From a bacterium (GTDB lineage: Bacteria > Patescibacteriota > Saccharimonadia > Saccharimonadales > UBA4665), in assembly GCA_029549845.1 (NCBI GenBank), contig JAKPIL010000171.1, positions 1 to 16,493 of the forward strand: a DNA stretch of 16,493 nt, given 5' to 3'. The notes under the pieces were generated by a model, which was given only the letters and a program-made list of their open reading frames with translations, ran no database searches and had not been told where the DNA came from. This document shows, in pieces, positions 7,830 through 14,210 of this stretch. The first letter of the stretch is position 1. Each line of letters opens with the position of its first letter. The position numbers were made by a program, and so were the translations under genes.

Positions 7830-7858
7830 ATTATAAAACGTAATAAATATAATTGCAA
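7830..7858 (-). promoter_or_regulatory. Promoter of the acetyltransferase gene
   Basis: Read on the minus strand, TTGCAA (7858-7853) and TATAAT (7835-7830) are 17 bases apart, a near-ideal sigma-70 layout. Transcription should start near 7823, giving a leader of about 34 bases. A second TATAAT lies at 7815-7810 without a good -35. Confidence 0.65.
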
Positions 7859-7985
7859 TTTTCTATAGCTCCCACCTCTTTTACGCTAAATAACACATTG
7901 GTTCTACTGGATATAGTATTTACGTTTAGGCAAAGTCCGTGTGCCTCTTCCGTGGATAGACTCTACTTTTGACATGCCCTAAAAC

Positions 7986-8162
7986 CTAGTGAGTTTTCAG
8001 GACAGTCACGCCCTGTTCCGTGGCGATGATAACCACAAGACTAAAGAAGAGGGCGAGTCAGATGAAGAAGCGTTTGCGTAACGGGGTGTGTGGGTAGAGG
8101 AACAGGTACAGTACGCCCGTGAAAAATTGTATGAATGATATAAGCGCTACGATTTGTACCAT
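7986..8162 (-). pseudogene. Possible small two-helix membrane protein gene, broken by TGA
   Basis: From ATG 8162 on the minus strand the frame reads MVQIVALISFIQFFTGVLYL, continues to FFI, meets TGA at 8060-8058, and goes on with LALFFSLVVIIATE to TAG at 7988-7986. Without that one stop it would be a 58-residue protein with two hydrophobic helices separated by a basic loop (PLRKR). TGA can arise from Trp TGG by one change. No ribosome binding site is seen. Either the gene is dead, or only the first 34 residues are made. The opposite strand reads as charged residues, as expected for the antisense of hydrophobic codons. I do not know a family for it. Confidence 0.4.
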
Positions 8163-8291
8163 AGTATTTTGCGGTTTGTGTCTCGGTCACTATACATGGT
8201 TTGACTGTACAGCACATGGTTGCCTAAAGCATGGCATGGACGAAAAGATACTTTTCGACTCGGGGAAGCTTGTTTTTGCTGTGCTATCACT

Positions 8292-9536
8292 TCACCGCAC
8301 AGTAGCAACTATACTACCGTTAGTTCCAGCTCCAACCGCTAACTCAATACGCTGCGACTTGCCATCCCCGTCAATATACGTAATATTCCCCTTCCCGTTA
8401 ACTCCGAGTGGCAGGTCTGTCATCTTAACATAGGCCTTGGCGTGATTAAGTACTCGACCAAAATATAAAGTGTAGACCGCCACACCGGTGTCGCCTGGTG
8501 TAACTTGATTTGGCACGAGATACAAATCATACAATTGTGTTTTATTGCCCCCTTTGTCTACAACGGATCCTGGATAGACATTACCTATCTCGATCGCTTC
8601 TCGCCCAGTCTTTGGAACGGCTAATGCTGCTCCTGGCTTATCATCAAGCAATCGGACATTGTTAGCTGCTACGCCAAGCTTTGAGCTAATATCTTTTTCC
8701 TGCATCGGAAGGAGCCCTTCATCGCCAGACCCCATGATATTAGTATCCTCACCATATTCTTCAATCCAGGCATTAGCTCCAATTGCCTTTGTGAGATCTA
8801 GTGAGTTAGAAGTTTTTTCACCAAAACCCGCATTCCACATCTTGCCTACATGTCCGAGTCCATAAACTGCATGTCCAATTTCATGCAATAGGTCAGCTGC
8901 ACTTCTTTTCTCAGCATCAGCATCATGAGCTTTTTTATCGTCACTGTATAGCCCTATTATGCGATTACCCACGCGTAGATGAATTTTACCAGTCGTGTAG
9001 AGCTCGCCACAAAAAGGTTTACCTGTCATCACTACGACCAGGTCGTTCGACGCATTTACCTGAGGAGAATGGGCAGCAATCCGCCCCTCCAGAGATTCTT
9101 CAACCCTTGCCGGGTTACAAGTTTCCGCTTTTACAATTGCTTCGGCTTCTGGGGTAAATTTGGCTATTTGAACCGTGATTTTACCTAGGCCTCTTGTTAG
9201 TGCGGGGTACGTATCCGCTAGGATACTCACTATCGATTTTGCCTTGACCTCGTCTGCCCCATCATAAAGTAACCCGATACGTAGATTTTTTGCCTGCGCA
9301 GCGCACGCCTGCGGGTCAATTTTTGGTTTGGCCGCGCCTTCTCCTTCAATAGGGGGAACATCCGAGCAAGGATTCATTTTTTGCCCCAGTGCTCCAAACA
9401 ACTCTGTCTCCGCAGCAACCTTCTGCGCACTAGAACTTCCAACTAGAGCTGAGCATCCCGAGGTTTCTAGTGTGGCAACTGCTAATGCCACAGCGACACC
9501 CACATTTCTCAGTCCAGGCTGACGAAGCACATTCAT
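8292..9536 (-). CDS. Putative lipoprotein with metzincin-like zinc protease site
   Basis: The 414-aa protein starts at ATG 9536, because the longer TTG 9572 frame places 12 extra residues before the signal peptide. The N-terminus has basic residues (R5, R10), a hydrophobic stretch (12-23) and SGC with C28, a weak lipobox, so it is probably exported and lipid-anchored. The zinc site is LHEIGHAVYGLGHVG (H218, E219, H222, H229), and a possible Met-turn, TNIMGSGD (M268), follows, as in metzincins. The last histidine is one residue further away than in the standard HExxHxxGxxH. The C-terminal 120 residues look beta-rich and may form a separate domain. It probably cuts proteins outside the cell membrane. 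No ribosome binding site is seen and a perfect palindrome covers the start. Confidence 0.6.
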   Translation of the reverse strand: MNVLRQPGLRNVGVAVALAVATLETSGCSALVGSSSAQKVAAETELFGALGQKMNPCSDVPPIEGEGAAKPKIDPQACAAQAKNLRIGLLYDGADEVKAKSIVSILADTYPALTRGLGKITVQIAKFTPEAEAIVKAETCNPARVEESLEGRIAAHSPQVNASNDLVVVMTGKPFCGELYTTGKIHLRVGNRIIGLYSDDKKAHDADAEKRSAADLLHEIGHAVYGLGHVGKMWNAGFGEKTSNSLDLTKAIGANAWIEEYGEDTNIMGSGDEGLLPMQEKDISSKLGVAANNVRLLDDKPGAALAVPKTGREAIEIGNVYPGSVVDKGGNKTQLYDLYLVPNQVTPGDTGVAVYTLYFGRVLNHAKAYVKMTDLPLGVNGKGNITYIDGDGKSQRIELAVGAGTNGSIVATVR

Positions 9537-9562
9537 AAATATTATGATATCATAATATTTAT
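9535..9562. promoter_or_regulatory. Perfect 28-bp palindrome at the start of the metalloprotease gene
   Basis: The AT-only arms surround the centre ATGATATCAT (9544-9553), and every base pairs from 9535 to 9562. The end of the palindrome includes the first two bases of ATG 9536. On the minus strand TTGCAT and TATCAT are 17 bases apart, with TATCAT inside the palindrome about seven bases before the ATG. If that is the promoter, the mRNA would be leaderless and the palindrome would cover -10 and +1 like a repressor site. If transcription starts further upstream, it would be a hairpin that hides the start codon. Confidence 0.6.
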
Positions 9563-9620
9563 TATTATGCAAGTATAGTTTTACAGTATACCCTAAGGCA
9601 TCCTGCTCAGCATCTACAAG

Positions 9621-9797
9621 CTAGCACTTGCAGTTTTTGCCGCATTTGCATGTTTTACTGGGGTGAGTTTCACCGCATTTGCAATCTTTGCAGTCTTTAC
9701 AGTCCTGGCAGGCACCAGATTTTGTGTCACTTGGCAGCGGGAACTGGCGCGCAAATGCGATGACTTCGTCGTGGATGACAGCTAGTTTTGCGTGATC
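9621..9797 (-). pseudogene. glyA: Remnant of a second glyA 3' end with cysteine-rich tail
   Basis: On the minus strand this reads HAKLAVIHDEVIAFARQF, then the cysteine tail ending CKCGKNCKC-stop (TAG 9623-9621). It corresponds to the last 63 codons of the intact glyA (10282-10473), is roughly 90% identical by hand alignment, and lacks five codons. Many differences are synonymous (ATC/ATT, GCA/GCC, CAG/CAA, AGT/AGC). The frame is closed by TAA just upstream and has no ATG, GTG or TTG, so it is probably not translated. It starts directly after the NUDIX gene stop. Confidence 0.85.
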
Positions 9798-9799
9798 TG

Positions 9800-10279
9800 T
9801 TATGCAGGGTTAGGCGGTTCGCCCATGAGGGTTTGGTGGGTTTGGGCGTCTACGACGGAGTAAGTGAGGTCGTGGCTGAAACCGGCGCGGGCGATGTCGC
9901 GCACAGAAACCGTGCACTTTGGTGGAAGCGCATCAACCGGGAAAAACTGCACATCAGAGCAGCGGTCTGGTTCGCCTATAACCGGTACGCCCTTCCATTT
10001 CACTGCTTCAAAGTGGTAGTTGAGGTAGTAGTCGCCAATAATATTCTGGTTCAGGTGCACCAGCCGGAGGTCTTCCTCGGCTACGGTCAGCCCCGTTTCT
10101 TCGGCTAGCTCACGAACAGCTGCGGTCGGCATGGACTCACCGAGCTCTATATGGCCACTTGGGAAATCGTAGTAGCCATCCATGTAGCCGGTGTTTTCGC
10201 GGCGCTGCAAAAGCACCCTGCCCTCGGCATCGTATACGATGATGAACACGGCTGCCTTGAAGGAGACACGGTCAGACAT
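9800..10279 (-). CDS. NUDIX hydrolase
   Basis: The complete NUDIX box is present: GHIELGESMPTAAV followed by RELAEETGL, fitting G-x5-E-x7-REU-x-EE-x-G-U. NUDIX enzymes split nucleoside diphosphates linked to another group; upstream of the box, VYDAEGRVLLQRRENTGYMD is typical of mutT/ADP-ribose types, but the substrate cannot be told. I place the start at ATG 10279, two bases after the glyA stop, giving 159 aa. GTG 10288 inside the glyA tail would add three residues (MLA). The gene shares the glyA transcript and is probably translated by coupling. It sits between the intact glyA and the leftover glyA end, so it appears to be a cargo gene added behind glyA. Confidence 0.92.
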   Translation of the reverse strand: MSDRVSFKAAVFIIVYDAEGRVLLQRRENTGYMDGYYDFPSGHIELGESMPTAAVRELAEETGLTVAEEDLRLVHLNQNIIGDYYLNYHFEAVKWKGVPVIGEPDRCSDVQFFPVDALPPKCTVSVRDIARAGFSHDLTYSVVDAQTHQTLMGEPPNPA

Positions 10280-10281
10280 GG

Positions 10282-11679
10282 CTAGCACTTACAGGTTTTG
10301 CAGGAGCAGGTTTCACCGCATTTGCATGTTTTACTGGGGTCAGTTTCACCGCATCCGCAATCTTTGCAGTCTTTACAGTCCTGGCAGGCACCAGATTTTG
10401 TGTCGCTTGGCAGCGGGAATTGGCGCGCAAAGGCAATGACTTCGTCGTGGATGGCGGCTAGTTTTGCATCGTCCTCACGGGCATCGATGGCTTGTTTCAT
10501 CCACTTGGCTATTTTCACCATGTCGTCTTCTTTGAGGCCGCGCGTGGTAATAGCTGGCGTACCCAAGCGAATACCGCTGGGGCGGAAAGGTGGCAGCGTA
10601 TCGTTCGGGATGGAGTTTTTGTTCAGGTTGAGGCCGACTTTATCCAGCGCCTTTTCGGCCACAGCGCCGTCTATGCCAAAGCTACTATGCACATCGGCCA
10701 GTATGAGGTGGTTGCTGGTGCCGCCACCTATGAGCACAAAGCCACGCTTTTGCAGTTCGTCTGCGAGCACAACGGCGTTCTTTTTGATTTGTTTTGCATA
10801 CGTTTTGAACTCTGGTTGGAGTGCCTCGCCAAAGGCGACTGCTTTAGCCGCAATGGTGTGCATGTGTGGGCCGCCTTGCATGCCAGGAAAGATGGCGCGG
10901 TCGATGAGCGTTGGGATGTTCTGAATGGTTTTTTCGGGGGCTTTAAGCGGGGTGGATACGGTGCCTTTGCTAAGAATGAGGCCACCACGAGGCCCGCGAA
11001 GAGTTTTGTGCGTGGTGGTCGTAATGACGTGGAAACCGTAGTCAAATGGGTTCTTGGCCTCGCCCGCCACGATAAGCCCGGCTATATGCGCCATATCTGC
11101 CATAAGCAAGCAGTCAGGGCCGACTTCTTTGGCGATGGCGGCAAACTTGGCATAGTCTAGTTCGCGCGGGTACGCGCTAAAGCCGGCAAGAATAATCTTC
11201 GGCTTGTGCTTGAGGGCAAGCTCGCGCAGCTGGTCGTAGTCTATTTCGCCAGTGGTAACATCTTTGACCTTGTAGCCAACAAAGTTGTAGATGTGGGCCG
11301 AGCGGGTCATGGGATTACCGTGGCTCAGGTGGCCGCCGTGGCCGAGGTCCATGCCGAGCACAGTATCGCCGGTTTCCAGCCAGGCATAGTAGACCGCCTC
11401 GTTGGCTGGGACGCCGGAGTGCGGCTGTACATTTGCGTGGTCTGCACCGAAGAGTTTTTTGGCACGGTCTATGGCAAGCTGTTCGAGTGGGTCGGTAAAG
11501 TCCTGGCCGCCGTAGTAGCGTTTGCCCGGGTAGCCTTCGCTATATTTATTGGTAAAAATGCTGCCATTGGCTTCTAGCACTGCGGCACTAACGTAGTTTT
11601 CACTGGGGATGAGTTCCAGCCCATCGTGTTCGCGCTTATCCTCTGAGGCGATTAAATCAGCGACCTGTGTATCTACCAT
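10282..11679 (-). CDS. glyA: Serine hydroxymethyltransferase with cysteine-rich tail
   Basis: This PLP enzyme converts serine and THF to glycine and 5,10-methylene-THF. The 465-aa product starts at ATG 11679, six bases after a GGAGG; the frame runs on upstream to 11943 but only through repeat DNA. Motifs include IPSENYVS, NKYSEGYPGKRYYGG, the PLP region ADMAHIAG (D195) and the Schiff-base lysine K225 in TTTTHKTLRGPRGG. The catalytic part ends near residue 425, the usual family length. It is followed by an unusual tail (429-465) with 11 cysteines in CxxC and CxC spacing (CQDCKDCKDCGC, then KTCKCGETCSCKTCKC), like a metallothionein or a zinc or iron-sulfur binding segment. A diverged copy of the last 63 codons lies at 9621-9797. 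Its products serve PurD and PurN. Confidence 0.96.
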   Translation of the reverse strand: MVDTQVADLIASEDKREHDGLELIPSENYVSAAVLEANGSIFTNKYSEGYPGKRYYGGQDFTDPLEQLAIDRAKKLFGADHANVQPHSGVPANEAVYYAWLETGDTVLGMDLGHGGHLSHGNPMTRSAHIYNFVGYKVKDVTTGEIDYDQLRELALKHKPKIILAGFSAYPRELDYAKFAAIAKEVGPDCLLMADMAHIAGLIVAGEAKNPFDYGFHVITTTTHKTLRGPRGGLILSKGTVSTPLKAPEKTIQNIPTLIDRAIFPGMQGGPHMHTIAAKAVAFGEALQPEFKTYAKQIKKNAVVLADELQKRGFVLIGGGTSNHLILADVHSSFGIDGAVAEKALDKVGLNLNKNSIPNDTLPPFRPSGIRLGTPAITTRGLKEDDMVKIAKWMKQAIDAREDDAKLAAIHDEVIAFARQFPLPSDTKSGACQDCKDCKDCGCGETDPSKTCKCGETCSCKTCKC

Positions 11680-11685
11680 GTTACC

Positions 11686-11694
11686 CCTCCTTTT
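11686..11694 (-). promoter_or_regulatory. Ribosome binding site of glyA
   Basis: AAAAGGAGG on the minus strand, six bases before ATG 11679. It decides the start against the 88-residue upstream extension of the frame. Confidence 0.85.
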
Positions 11695-11699
11695 ACTTG

Positions 11700-11790
11700 T
11701 GTCATTCCGAACCTGTTTCGGAATCCATACCGTGCCCTTGGGTCTACCCCTCTTTTGACGCGTGGATCCTGAAACAAGTTCAGGATGACA
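11700..11790. repeat. TGTCAT-tipped palindromic repeat in the glyA leader
   Basis: The left arm TGTCATTCCGAACC continues to GGAATCCA; the right arm, on the other strand, reads TGTCATCCTGAACTTG and continues to GGATCCA. Each arm can also fold on itself (CCGAACCTGTTTCGG; CCTGAAACAAGTTCAGG). On the minus strand it is open in frame with glyA and would encode HPELVSGS and WIPKQVRNDT, a peptide signature I associate with such repeats in many genomes. Confidence 0.75.
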
Positions 11791-11879
11791 AGAATCCTTA
11801 TTGCTACTTATAGTGTAACCCTTAGCCCACGAGTGGGATATAGTAATTTTGTCTATAGATAAGGAGAGCCTTGCTCCCC

Positions 11880-11912
11880 AAACTGAATATGAATGACATT
11901 CATATTCAGTTT
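11880..11912. promoter_or_regulatory. 33-base near-perfect palindrome between glyA and murA
   Basis: Arms of 16 bases (inner AACTGAATATGAATG and its complement) surround one base at 11896. It could be an operator for a dimeric regulator or an RNA hairpin. The two genes point away from each other, so a terminator is not expected here. Confidence 0.55.
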
Positions 11913-11993
11913 TCCCCTTGCCCTGAAGCCGGCGCTTACGCACCGGTGTTCGCTGCGCTCACATGCCCGAGTCAGCGAGAATGGGCTGGAATT

Positions 11994-12013
11994 GTATATC
12001 ATGAGTGATATAC
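11994..12013. promoter_or_regulatory. Dyad directly before murA, candidate autoregulatory operator
   Basis: GTATATCA-TGAG-TGATATAC has perfect 8-base arms and ends three bases before ATG 12017. TATACT at 12009-12014 could be the -10 box, placing the dyad over the promoter. The gene that follows begins with an XRE-type DNA-binding domain, and such domains often bind dyads of this size, so self-control is a reasonable guess. Confidence 0.5.
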
Positions 12014-12016
12014 TAG

Positions 12017-13546
12017 ATGAACATGACAACACAAACGAATGAACGAATTGGTGATTTTGTGGCGCGCGTGCGCCAAGAACGTGGTATGACCCAGGCAGAA
12101 CTAGCCAGTAGGCTCGGCACAAGCCAGTCAGCCATAAACAGGATAGAAAAAGGTAAACAAAACCTCAGCCTCGAAACCCTAGGCCGTCTGAGCGATGCCC
12201 TCGACAAGCCTATTGTTTCCCTGGGAAGCGGTTCTGTAAACCTGCGGATTGAAGGTGGCCACCGCCTAAACGGTTCTATAAAACTTAAAACCAGCAAAAA
12301 TGCGGCCGTAGGGTTGCTCTGTGCAAGTCTGCTCAACCACGGTGTGACGAAATTTGTAAATTTCCCCCGCATAGAGGAAGTGTTCCGCATCTTGGAAGTG
12401 CTCGAGAGCATTGGCGTACAAACCAAGTGGACAAACGGGAACGATCTTGAACTTCGCCGTCCCGCCGAACTCCGCCTAGACAAAATGGATAAAGAGGCCG
12501 CTCGTAAAACCCGCACCGTCATTATGATGATTGGGTCGCTCATGCACGAGCTACCAGAGTTCAAAATCCCGTACGCAGGTGGCTGCAAACTTGGTGCTCG
12601 TACGGTTGAGCCACATCTGTTTGCGCTGCAAGAGTTTGGCGTCGCCATCCACGCAGGCAACGGAAATTACCAAGTAAATGTTACCGAAAAACCAGCCGGA
12701 CGGTTTGCACTCTACGAAATGGGCGATACCGTCACCGAAAACGCCGTCATGGCGGCGGCTGGGCGTCCAGAAGAAACTATCATAGAGTTTGCCAGTGCCA
12801 ATTACATGGTGCAAGACGTGTGTTTTTTCCTGCAAAAACTAGGTGTCAAAATTGACGGCATCGGCACGAGCACACTACGCATTCGCGGGCTGAAACATAT
12901 TAAGAAAAACGTGACCTATACGCCCGCCGAAGACCCCATAGAAGCTATGTTCTTTATATCGGCAGCAGTCGTGACCGACTCTGAAATTACTATAGAGCGC
13001 GTGCCTTTGGCATTCGTGACCCTTGAGCTGCTAAAGCTCCAAAAAATGGGGTTAAAGTTTGACTACGGTGAACGCTACCCGGCCGCAAACGGCCACACCG
13101 AGCTAGTTGACCTGCACATTTACCGGCACGGCGGCAAACTGCAAGCCCTCACCGATAAAATCCACCCCCTGCCCTACCCCGGCGTCAACACCGACAACCT
13201 ACCCTATTTTGTACCCATTGCAGCCGTGACCAAAGGCCGCACGCTCATCCATGACTGGATCTACGAAAACCGGGCCATATACTACACCGAGCTTACGAAA
13301 ATAGGCGCAACCATTGAACTAGCCGATCCGCACCGGGTGTACATATCTGGACCGACCAAATTTACCCGCGCCGATGTGTTCTGCCCGCCAGCCCTACGCC
13401 CTGCCAGCCTCCTGCTCATAGGTATGCTTGCCGCCGAAGGTACCAGCACCTTGCGCAATATCTACACCATTCAGCGTGGCTACGAAGACCTGGCCGAACG
13501 CCTCAACTCCCTCGGTGCCCATATAACCATCTTGCACGACATCTAG
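12017..13546 (+). CDS. murA: XRE helix-turn-helix fused to UDP-GlcNAc 1-carboxyvinyltransferase (MurA)
   Basis: MurA moves enolpyruvate from PEP to UDP-GlcNAc, the first committed step of peptidoglycan synthesis. The 509-aa protein has an XRE domain at residues 10-66 (GMTQAELASRLGTSQSAINR, then IEKGKQNLSLETLGRL) and a full MurA domain from about 73. Catalytic residues are visible: K94-N95 in KTSKNAA, C190 in YAGGCKLGARTVEPH (the fosfomycin-sensitive cysteine form) and D393 in YPGVNTDNLPYF. The C-terminal RGYEDLAERLNSLGA is typical. The start is ATG 12017; ATG 12023 is also possible. No ribosome binding site precedes it. A dyad lies immediately upstream. The HAD gene follows five bases after the stop. 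The fusion suggests an enzyme that also senses or controls its own gene, which is inference. Confidence 0.93.
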   Translation: MNMTTQTNERIGDFVARVRQERGMTQAELASRLGTSQSAINRIEKGKQNLSLETLGRLSDALDKPIVSLGSGSVNLRIEGGHRLNGSIKLKTSKNAAVGLLCASLLNHGVTKFVNFPRIEEVFRILEVLESIGVQTKWTNGNDLELRRPAELRLDKMDKEAARKTRTVIMMIGSLMHELPEFKIPYAGGCKLGARTVEPHLFALQEFGVAIHAGNGNYQVNVTEKPAGRFALYEMGDTVTENAVMAAAGRPEETIIEFASANYMVQDVCFFLQKLGVKIDGIGTSTLRIRGLKHIKKNVTYTPAEDPIEAMFFISAAVVTDSEITIERVPLAFVTLELLKLQKMGLKFDYGERYPAANGHTELVDLHIYRHGGKLQALTDKIHPLPYPGVNTDNLPYFVPIAAVTKGRTLIHDWIYENRAIYYTELTKIGATIELADPHRVYISGPTKFTRADVFCPPALRPASLLLIGMLAAEGTSTLRNIYTIQRGYEDLAERLNSLGAHITILHDI

Positions 13547-13551
13547 CGTAT

Positions 13552-14157
13552 ATGAGTCGCATTGATACGATTTTCTTCGACTGGGGTGGCGTAATCGCCG
13601 ATGACCCGGGCGATGATTTTCTAAAAGACCTCCTAAAACGGCTCGGCGCAACCGATACCCAGACGCAGGAAATTTATGATGGCTACATGCGGCAATTTTT
13701 GCGTGGCGAAATAAACGAAGACGCATACTGGCAAATGATTCGGGAACATTACGGTCTGACAGTTCACGAGAATATATCTGATGATTTCAAAAACTGGCGC
13801 GGACTTATCACAAATGAGGCTGTGTTTTCGCTGGTTGATGCAGCCCGAGCAGAAGGTATCCGGCCAGCACTCCTCACTAACGTCATCGAGCCAACATATG
13901 GTGTACTGGACGCGGCAGGCTACTATGCAAAGTTCGATGCCGTGATAGCTTCGTGTAAAGTCGGCTATGCAAAGCCTCAGCCCGAAATCTACCAGCTAGC
14001 GCTCGACCGCCTGGAAACCACTGCTGAACGGTCGCTGTTCATCGATGATAAGCAACGCAACCTCGACCCCGCCGCTGCCATGGGTTTCCGCACCATCCTC
14101 GCCGAGAACCCCGCGCAAATTATCGAAGGCGTTACACGCTGCATCAAAGGAAAGTGA
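13552..14157 (+). CDS. HAD-superfamily hydrolase, probable sugar- or nucleotide-phosphatase
   Basis: The 201-aa protein shows all four HAD motifs: I, TIFFDWGGVIADD (nucleophile D10); II, ALLTNV; III, the lysine in GYAKPQPEIYQLAL; IV, SLFIDDKQRNL. The second motif I aspartate is replaced by glycine (D-W-G-G), as in the YihX and epoxide-hydrolase N-domain branch, where YihX is a glucose-1-phosphatase. An alpha-helical cap lies between motifs I and II (about residues 17-95). ATG 13552 is five bases after the murA stop, so the two are probably co-transcribed and translated by coupling. A role in amino-sugar phosphate turnover would fit the neighbour, but the sequence does not show the substrate. 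Confidence 0.85.
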   Translation: MSRIDTIFFDWGGVIADDPGDDFLKDLLKRLGATDTQTQEIYDGYMRQFLRGEINEDAYWQMIREHYGLTVHENISDDFKNWRGLITNEAVFSLVDAARAEGIRPALLTNVIEPTYGVLDAAGYYAKFDAVIASCKVGYAKPQPEIYQLALDRLETTAERSLFIDDKQRNLDPAAAMGFRTILAENPAQIIEGVTRCIKGK

Positions 14158-14191
14158 TGCTTGTCAACGTTATCCCGGTGTCAGCTATTAC

Positions 14192-14210
14192 CGGTAATCA
14201 GGCATTACCG
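14192..14210. terminator. Possible hairpin between convergent genes
   Basis: CGGTAAT (14192-14198) pairs with ATTACCG (14204-14210) around CAGGC. It lies between the convergent HAD and 260-aa genes and overlaps the stop codon of the latter. No T-tract follows, so a terminator role is uncertain. Confidence 0.3.

Larger units (their letters stand above)
7790..8291. other. 502-base stretch without an intact gene
   Basis: It contains the promoter of the acetyltransferase gene (7830-7858), a probable broken small membrane gene (7986-8162, minus) and a hairpin CGAAAAG-ATA-CTTTTCG at 8241-8257, which could help end transcription of the metalloprotease gene but lacks a T-tract. An open frame on the plus strand at 8119-8433 has no gene-like features. 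Confidence 0.6.
11680..12016. other. Divergent intergenic region between glyA and murA
   Basis: This 337-base stretch holds the glyA ribosome binding site, the TGTCAT-type repeat (11700-11790), a 33-base palindrome (11880-11912), a short GGAG/CTCC hairpin near 11862-11877 and a dyad at the murA start (11994-12013). I see no convincing glyA promoter; it should lie upstream of the TGTCAT repeat, which would then be part of the glyA leader RNA. Confidence 0.6.

Noticed and set aside
7928..8116. Plus-strand protein remnant (FQDSHALFRGDDNHK and WVEEQVQYAREKLYE)
   Set aside because: It has stops and no start, and the charged residues are what the antisense of hydrophobic codons on the minus strand produces.
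7920..8160. Resemblance to RNase P RNA (AAAGTCCGTG and TATGAATGA)
   Set aside because: Only two short words fit. The other conserved RNase P blocks are missing, and the minus strand reads well as a small membrane protein.
8119..8433. Plus-strand 104-codon open frame
   Set aside because: It overlaps the metalloprotease gene and the broken membrane gene on the other strand, has odd composition and shows no recognisable motif.
9621..9797. Free metallothionein-like small protein from the glyA remnant
   Set aside because: TAA closes the frame just upstream and there is no ATG, GTG or TTG before the cysteines, so translation is unlikely.
11680..11943. 88-residue N-terminal extension of SHMT
   Set aside because: It is encoded by the TGTCAT repeat and leader, and a strong ribosome binding site marks ATG 11679 as the start.
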